Source of the DNA: Acidimicrobiales bacterium
GTDB lineage: Bacteria > Actinomycetota > Acidimicrobiia > Acidimicrobiales > Poriferisodalaceae
NCBI GenBank assembly: GCA_030743005.1
Contig: JASLTG010000008.1
Location: 42,399-106,398, forward strand
Direction: 5' to 3'
DNA: 64,000 nt
In this document: piece after piece, positions 59,428 through 64,000 of the stretch
Numbering within the stretch: the first letter of the stretch is position 1
Layout of the letters: every line of letters begins with the position of its first letter
Notes under the pieces: generated by a model
What the model was told of the DNA's origin: nothing
The model's database searches: none
The model's input: only the letters and a program-made list of their open reading frames with translations
Translations under genes and position numbers: made by a program

Positions 59428-59985
59428 TTAACTTCGGACACCGTCACCCCAAAGGATGTACATAGCTACCAGCGGAGTATCTCCAGCTTCGACAGTATGA
59501 AAATCAGATGGGTTGTTATAGAGAGTCATATTTGGCTGCATCTCGACTAACTCCTCTGCACCGCCGAACCGCCAACGCGCTGTCCCCGACACAGTGAGAT
59601 ACAGCTCCTGAGGCGGGTGATTGTGTAATGGGTAAGTACACCCTTGGTCCACATACATGATGCCCGCCTCAATTCCAGGCAATTCAAATGCCTCAGACAA
59701 CACACACAACGCTCGTTCCTTACCTTGATCGTCCCACCGATGCGACGGGACCCACCGCAGAGAAGGCGCTAGTTCCACAAATTGCCGCGCCCGTTCTGAG
59801 TTTCTAATCCGATTCAAATTCCCCAATACCGGCAGCATTTGGCTTTCATAAGTGACCGCTGTCGCCGTTTCGATCGCCTCACGAAATTTGCGTGCACCTT
59901 CGTCAATTTCATCTCGAACCGCATACTCGACCGCAGCGTCCGCAGCATCAATAAGCCAGCTACGAAGGACGTCGTGAATACTCAT
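59428..59985 (-). CDS. Cupin protein, DMSP lyase-like (DddL/DddQ type)
   Basis: 185 residues from ATG 59985, which overlaps the DsbB stop as ATGA; the longer open frame (to 60123) is a shadow of dsbB. The beta-barrel motif 1 is GCTYPLHNHPPQELYLTVSG with two histidines and a glutamate, motif 2 is DFHTVEAGDTPLVAMYILWG with another histidine, the metal-binding set of cupin DMSP lyases. Helices precede the barrel (residues 1-75), as in DddL/DddQ. DMSP lyases release dimethyl sulfide and acrylate. Activity is not proven by sequence. Confidence 0.75.
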   Translation of the reverse strand: MSIHDVLRSWLIDAADAAVEYAVRDEIDEGARKFREAIETATAVTYESQMLPVLGNLNRIRNSERARQFVELAPSLRWVPSHRWDDQGKERALCVLSEAFELPGIEAGIMYVDQGCTYPLHNHPPQELYLTVSGTARWRFGGAEELVEMQPNMTLYNNPSDFHTVEAGDTPLVAMYILWGDGVRS

Positions 59986-60539
59986 CCGATGCGACTTTCT
60001 GTCGAGCGGAACCCCGTCAGCAATATGACTGTCAGCAAGAAAACCGATCCCGCCATCCATGGGATCGATATGAAACCAAACTTTTCGATATAAGTGACAG
60101 AGCAAGGTGTCACCAAACTGCACGACTCCGCATCAGACAAGAAAGCAACCTGCTGCAGTAGGTAATGCCATGTCGAAGCCGCTAACCCGAGTACCGCCAT
60201 CGGCACGGCATACCGCCGTACGAGACGGTCACCGGTGAGCCAGCCGATAAGGAGCACAAACGCCAAGGGGTACATCGCTATACGTTGGATCCAACACCAC
60301 CTGCACGGAGTCAAATCACCTACTTCTGACAAGTACAGCGATCCCAGACTCGCAGCGACAGTTATGACGACAGCTAGTCGACTGGCTGCCACCCTAAAAG
60401 TGCTGGGCAGCGCAGATCTAGTCCCGTTCCTCCGAAGGAGACAAATGATCAGCAGCAGCGTTACCGCGTTGACTAACAACGTCAGCCAAGCAAACATCGA
60501 GAGCATTGTCGCTACTGTCATTACTCCAATGTGCTTCAC
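59982..60539 (-). CDS. dsbB: DsbB-family disulfide bond oxidoreductase
   Basis: 185 residues with four to five membrane helices. The quinone-linked CxxC is TPCRWCWIQRIAMYP; the second pair is CSLVTPC, in the periplasmic/extracytoplasmic loop after LQQVAFLSDAE. This matches DsbB, which reoxidises a DsbA partner using quinone; gram-positive versions are called BdbC. Neither DsbA nor VKOR is adjacent. It overlaps the cupin gene by four bases. Confidence 0.9.
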   Translation of the reverse strand: MKHIGVMTVATMLSMFAWLTLLVNAVTLLLIICLLRRNGTRSALPSTFRVAASRLAVVITVAASLGSLYLSEVGDLTPCRWCWIQRIAMYPLAFVLLIGWLTGDRLVRRYAVPMAVLGLAASTWHYLLQQVAFLSDAESCSLVTPCSVTYIEKFGFISIPWMAGSVFLLTVILLTGFRSTESRIG

Positions 60540-60565
60540 CCGAGTTCAGATTGCGAATAAATACG

Positions 60566-62068
60566 TTAACTCGACATCTCGCTCAGCTTGGGTGCCTTTC
60601 CTATCTTGATCCACATAGCTAAAGCTCCCGACGCGGAAGCCACCAAGAAGAATCCCAAAATCTGGTCATAGTACGGCAACGCTTCCACGCCCGCATTGAC
60701 GGTCAGCAACGCGAACACCGCAGCTGTACCAATAGCGGCAGAGACGTAGCGCACAGTGCTGAAAAGTCCGTTGGTTTCGCCGTAATACTGTTCTTCGACC
60801 CATTCGAGGGCAATTCCGTTGAGCAACGGAATGCTCATTCCCCATCCAAGCCCGTAGAGCATGATTCCCGGTGCGAAATCGGACCAAAAGTTGATGTCGG
60901 CGCTGAGTTGAGTGAAATGCCAAAACACCGCGAACACCTGCAACGCCGTTCCGAGACGACACAAACCAATAGAGCCGATTCGGTCCGCAAGACGGCTGAA
61001 CGTCAGCGTTGAGAATCCCGCCGCGATCGGTCCCAGAGTCACTCCCATGCCTACTTGTAGGGTCGAAAAATTCCAGACGTTCTTCATGAATAATGGCCAA
61101 ACAATCCAGATTGATTGCGAAGTAATACCCACTAGGAAGTTGACCGTATTGGCGACCATCACCCCGCGTCGCCTCAATAGGTGCAAATTCAACAGAGGTT
61201 CTGGGTGACGGAAGGAGTTTGCTAGGAACAGCACAAAAGAGACGACACCAACTGCCGCCACCGCAGAGGTAAGCGCAGATGTGTACCCCCATATCCGGCC
61301 TTGCATAATGGCCGTCACGACCGCGCCAATGGCCACGGTCCCCGCTGCCGCTCCGACAAGGTCAAGTTTTTGTTGATTCGGCGGGGTCGGTAATTCTTTC
61401 AATAGCGACTGCCCGGCCCAAAACATCAATAACGCGAGCGGCGCACTGACTAGATAAACGATCCGCCAGCCAGAACTAGCGAGAATGAGCGCAGCAACTC
61501 CAGGGGCTATCCCGGCGCCAAGGGGTCCAGCAGCGGACCAAAGTCCTACCGCTGTGGTCCGTCTCGACTCAGGGAACAGCGGTAGTACCAACGCCAAAGA
61601 TGACGGCAAGATGGCCGCTCCGGCGAACGCTTGCAGAACTCGGCTCAGGTTGAGGGTGATGACTGTGCCCGCAGTCGCCGAAAACACCGCAGATAAAGCA
61701 AATACCAGCAACCCCAACTGGAAGATCCGTTTGCGACCTATCCGGTCTGCCAGACGTCCGGCCAAAGGCAAAAATGCCGCCGTTCCGATGAAGAAACCGA
61801 CGACACCCCAACCCACATCAGCGGCGGTCGCGCCAACAAAGCCAGATTGGATGTCATCAAGGGCAATATTTGTTGCAGTGCTATTAAACCCGACAAGCAC
61901 CGTTGCCAACGACGCAACCCACAATGCGCGCCATGCGCGCGGCGAGACCGCCTCGAGTGGGGCTCGAGCAGAAATCGGCTCGGCAACAACCGGGGCGCTG
62001 AGACTCCCTTCGACTGGGAGGATCTTGCGCACTGCGGACAGTACGACAGGTATCTGTCGACGCACCAA
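60566..62068 (-). CDS. MFS transporter, DHA2-type 14-TM exporter
   Basis: 500 residues. The core begins at WRALWVASLATVLVGFNSTATNIALDDIQ, with the motif-A loop AGRLADRIGRKRIFQ, and has about 14 helices with GPLGAGIAPGVAALILAS in the centre. It belongs with DHA2 multidrug/lipophile exporters. The first 40 residues are hydrophilic and the start is uncertain (62068 or a later GTG). A paralogue of the gene at 10239-11654. Confidence 0.88.
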   Translation of the reverse strand: MVRRQIPVVLSAVRKILPVEGSLSAPVVAEPISARAPLEAVSPRAWRALWVASLATVLVGFNSTATNIALDDIQSGFVGATAADVGWGVVGFFIGTAAFLPLAGRLADRIGRKRIFQLGLLVFALSAVFSATAGTVITLNLSRVLQAFAGAAILPSSLALVLPLFPESRRTTAVGLWSAAGPLGAGIAPGVAALILASSGWRIVYLVSAPLALLMFWAGQSLLKELPTPPNQQKLDLVGAAAGTVAIGAVVTAIMQGRIWGYTSALTSAVAAVGVVSFVLFLANSFRHPEPLLNLHLLRRRGVMVANTVNFLVGITSQSIWIVWPLFMKNVWNFSTLQVGMGVTLGPIAAGFSTLTFSRLADRIGSIGLCRLGTALQVFAVFWHFTQLSADINFWSDFAPGIMLYGLGWGMSIPLLNGIALEWVEEQYYGETNGLFSTVRYVSAAIGTAAVFALLTVNAGVEALPYYDQILGFFLVASASGALAMWIKIGKAPKLSEMSS

Positions 62069-62583
62069 GAAAAGCCTACGTCGTTCACCATACGAACAAC
62101 CGACGAAATCAAAAATCGTTTAGAAGAATTCCAGTTGCCCGTTTCGTTCGTTGTCCCACCCCCCTGCCAACGTGAGATATGGCTTCTCCTCGACCTCAAG
62201 CTTTAACTTGTGCAACGCACGAACAACTATCTCAACTCAACCGTGACTTAAGTCGCTTCTGGATTTTGGTGTGTCGGCAAGCACTCACAGAAACCAACGA
62301 CCAATGGGCTATCGAAATATGAGCATCTTCTTTCTTTCACTAGCAGTATCTGTGACCTTCGGGTTATGGGAGTTATGCACCGGCAAACACTCCCACCACC
62401 CCGCAATGGACCATCCGTCTAAAGGACGCCGTCGCCGAACAACAAAACCATCGAAAAACTCTGCCTCCAACTCGAGCCCTTTGGCATCAACGGACGCTTG
62501 ACCCAAAAACTTGCTGCGTTGTTTACCCCGAGGCCCCGACAGGCAATGCTGTAGAAACAACCATTAGGAAGGACGAGTTCTTC
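62069..62583. other. Sparse intergenic stretch
   Basis: 515 bases with no convincing large gene. It holds the promoter area of the exporter on the left and that of the small membrane protein on the right. The only candidates are the low-confidence small ORF at 62319-62501 and a competing antisense frame. No hairpin or RNA gene was recognised. Confidence 0.6.
62319..62501 (+). CDS. Possible small membrane-associated protein
   Basis: 60 residues: a hydrophobic N-terminal helix (SIFFLSLAVSVTFGLWELC) and a basic/serine-rich tail. No ribosome site is visible, and another ORF overlaps it on the other strand. Kept only as a weak candidate. Confidence 0.3.
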   Translation: MSIFFLSLAVSVTFGLWELCTGKHSHHPAMDHPSKGRRRRTTKPSKNSASNSSPLASTDA

Positions 62584-62937
62584 ATGAATTCAGAAACATT
62601 TGTAGGCATGAGCGAATCAAACGCTGCATCAGTCAGGATGAACGGCTTCACCTACACGCTGGCCAGCACAGCTTTGCTCGCAATAATTGCGTTTGCTGAT
62701 GTCAACGCAATCCAATTCCCATTAACCATGAGCGTTATCGGTGTCGGCCTGTACGGGCTCCTGACTTTCGACTTTGGGATGCAAACAGCAATGGGTCTGC
62801 GTGACTCGATGCCTGATGAGATTGCGTCAAGCAAAGCAGGGCAAGATGCCCAAAAAGCACCGTTTGGCATGTACCGGGTGCTTAACGCTGTAGTTCTGAT
62901 ACTCATTGCAGTCGCTCAAATCTCGGTCATTTACTAA
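62584..62937 (+). CDS. Small integral membrane protein
   Basis: 117 residues with three hydrophobic stretches: TYTLASTALLAIIAF, LTMSVIGVGLYGLLTFDFG and LNAVVLILIAVAQISVIY. AAGGACGAG precedes the ATG, and a strong intrinsic terminator follows 12 bp after the stop, so this is a short independent unit. No family recognised. Confidence 0.75.
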   Translation: MNSETFVGMSESNAASVRMNGFTYTLASTALLAIIAFADVNAIQFPLTMSVIGVGLYGLLTFDFGMQTAMGLRDSMPDEIASSKAGQDAQKAPFGMYRVLNAVVLILIAVAQISVIY

Positions 62938-62949
62938 CAAAAATCTAGA

Positions 62950-62990
62950 AGGTGGCCGGAGCTCGTACGACCTCCGGCCACCTTTCATGT
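62950..62990 (+). terminator. Intrinsic terminator after the small membrane protein
   Basis: A perfect 12-bp stem, AGGTGGCCGGAG (62950-62961) with CTCCGGCCACCT (62972-62983), loop of 10 nt, then TTCATGTTTTG. The clearest terminator in the window; it also protects against read-through into the surface protein gene on the other strand. Confidence 0.85.
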
Positions 62991-63022
62991 TTTGTCAGGT
63001 GCTCAAACTAATTGCGTGATAT

Positions 63023-64000
63023 TTAAAATATTTTGGAAGGCGAATGGACATGGTCATAGATGCCATGGGACATGTAGCTATCTTTTTCCACCCACTCACC
63101 TCCGCGGTACCGAAGCGCACACCCGCACTCTTGACACCTACGTTCGCTATAAGCGCCAGCAAGTCGGTAGACGATAGTAAGGACGAACCCTGGTAGCCCC
63201 CAGCGCACTGCTCTCCCAGAGCTAGCTGCGACTGCGCCGGCAGAGCTTCCCATCAGCAACATAATTGCTGCCGCAGCTGCGACTGCCCTCAGGGGAAGGC
63301 CACTTTCATCTACCTCCTTAGGATCCTTAGGAATTGAGGCACCTAAAGATGGAAAGAATGGTTCTCTTGCGTTCGACGCGGACAATTGCGGTACTTGGGG
63401 CAGTTCTCTTTCGGTTTCACCAAAAATTTCGTCAACAATCTTTTCAATATTCGGTATCCCGGGAGCACTAAAGGAAGGGTGTGAACCTTCGACTACGAAT
63501 TGTGGGCCCGGACTCGCTGCGGCCTCAAATTCCTCAGGCGGGGAGGAGCGCTCGGCAGACTCCTGCGACTCATTGCCCTCCTCGACTTCGAGACTTTCCT
63601 CAACTATTGGCTCTTCAACCACTGGGACCTCAATAACCGTTTCATCATCAACAACAGGAGCTTCGATGGTTGGGGTGTCGTCGCTGGTGTCGAAGTCGGC
63701 AACTGTTTCAGGGTCGACTGGTTCGGTGGGGGCAGGTAGAGGCCCGGGAACGGATACAGGTGCTGGGTCTGGCTCAGGGAGGACGACGACTGGGTTTACC
63801 TCTACGACTGGGGGAGCCGCGTTGTTGGTGTCGTCATTTCCTGAACCATTGCCAGTTGCCTCAGCACCGGTTTCTGAGTCATCAGAATCGTCGCTGTCAG
63901 AGTCATCAGTGTCGGAGTCATCGGAATCGTCGCTGTCAGAGTCATCAGTGTCGGAGTCATCGGAATCGTCGCTGTCAGAGTCATCAGTGTCGGAGTCATC
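63023..64000 (-). CDS. C-terminal part of a surface protein with Asp/Ser repeats (truncated at window edge)
   Basis: At least 325 residues, reading on past the window's right edge. The visible N-terminal part is Asp/Ser repeats (three copies of a 13-residue unit DDSDTDDSDSDDS), then a proline/valine/glutamate-rich stretch (PVVEVNPVVVLPEP, PDPAPVSVPGP) and acidic blocks. A transmembrane segment LPLRAVAAAAAIMLLMG and a second hydrophobic patch follow, then CQECGC-containing RYRGGEWVEKD and the end SPSKIF. The design resembles a cell-wall or membrane-anchored surface protein whose Asp/Ser region may bind calcium (inference). The N terminus is outside the window. Confidence 0.8.
   Translation of the reverse strand, partial: DDSDTDDSDSDDSDDSDTDDSDSDDSDDSDTDDSDSDDSDDSETGAEATGNGSGNDDTNNAAPPVVEVNPVVVLPEPDPAPVSVPGPLPAPTEPVDPETVADFDTSDDTPTIEAPVVDDETVIEVPVVEEPIVEESLEVEEGNESQESAERSSPPEEFEAAASPGPQFVVEGSHPSFSAPGIPNIEKIVDEIFGETERELPQVPQLSASNAREPFFPSLGASIPKDPKEVDESGLPLRAVAAAAAIMLLMGSSAGAVAASSGRAVRWGLPGFVLTIVYRLAGAYSERRCQECGCALRYRGGEWVEKDSYMSHGIYDHVHSPSKIF
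63884..64000 (-). repeat. Three tandem 39-nt repeats encoding an Asp/Ser tract
   Basis: Copies at 63884-63922, 63923-63961 and 63962-64000 are identical except for one silent third-base change (TCC/TCT) in the copy at 63884. The array probably continues past the edge. Near identity suggests recent expansion or slippage. Confidence 0.9.

Noticed and set aside
61485..62123. 212-codon plus-strand ORF
   Set aside because: Antisense shadow of the DHA2 exporter; rich in Ala, Arg and Thr with no recognisable domain.
62309..62560. 83-codon minus-strand ORF
   Set aside because: No ribosome site or family features; overlaps other candidates in a sparse intergenic region.
1..64000. CRISPR arrays, insertion sequences, integrases or prophage genes
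   Set aside because: None found; the only tandem repeat is the coding Asp/Ser array at the right edge.

Overview
The window reads as a chromosome segment of a marine actinobacterium, most likely of the class Acidimicrobiia (inference). Six luciferase-like (LLM) proteins of the F420-dependent type point to an F420-making actinobacterium. Acyl-CoA dehydrogenases, enoyl-CoA hydratases and CaiB/BaiF CoA-transferases recur, a DMSP-lyase-like cupin suggests a marine setting, GC is middling by eye, and genes are packed very tightly. There is no rRNA, CRISPR, phage or transposase. The only RNA gene seen is tRNA-Arg(CCT).

The main discovery is three genes of the AhpD/carboxymuconolactone-decarboxylase peroxidase family that are each interrupted by an in-frame TGA exactly where the second cysteine of the CxxC redox motif should be (9212-10267 +, 33221-33775 -, 33843-34961 +). 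The reading frame and family-typical sequence continue after each TGA. Each TGA is followed by a short hairpin at the position expected of a bacterial SECIS element; two have the apical loop GGUCU, which is also that of E. coli fdhF as I recall it. They are best read as selenoproteins with a CxxU centre. Simple gene calling would split each into two ORFs. No selA, selB, selC or selD is in the window.

Layout. 1-8.1 kb: MFS transporter, acyl-CoA dehydrogenase, two aminotransferases, chorismate mutase, and a translationally coupled run of GNAT, thiolase-like and DUF35 genes resembling an Ltp2/DUF35 steroid side-chain aldolase. 8.2-10.3 kb: DyP peroxidase divergent from selenoprotein A. 10.2-33.2 kb: catabolic region with MFS exporters, epoxide hydrolase, enoyl-CoA hydratases, acyl-CoA dehydrogenase, LLM oxidoreductases, CaiB/BaiF enzymes, amidohydrolase, SDR, an HsaA-like flavin monooxygenase and rmuC. 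33.2-35 kb: divergent selenoprotein pair C and B. 35-40.6 kb: enoyl-CoA hydratase, SDR, AlkB, YczE-like protein, amine oxidase with RidA, LLM. 40.7-46 kb: an operon-like run of CaiB, ThuA-like, ThDP enzyme, hotdog protein and methyltransferase. 46-48.7 kb: CnbZ-like protein, dienelactone hydrolase and acyltransferase.

48.7-54.7 kb is a second notable locus on the minus strand: an FAD amine-oxidase-like protein, a single 975-residue protein fusing a cytochrome P450 to an ABC1/UbiB kinase-like domain, a CarH-like B12-binding regulator overlapping it by 4 bp, and a DUF1295 membrane protein. It looks like a cobalamin/light-controlled lipid or isoprenoid cluster (inference). 54.9-63 kb holds a SnoaL-like protein, lipoprotein, MpaB-like oxygenase, enoyl-CoA hydratase, tRNA-Arg, DsbB overlapping the DMSP-lyase-like cupin, a DHA2 exporter and a small membrane protein with a strong terminator. 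The right edge cuts a surface protein with 39-nt Asp/Ser-rich repeats.
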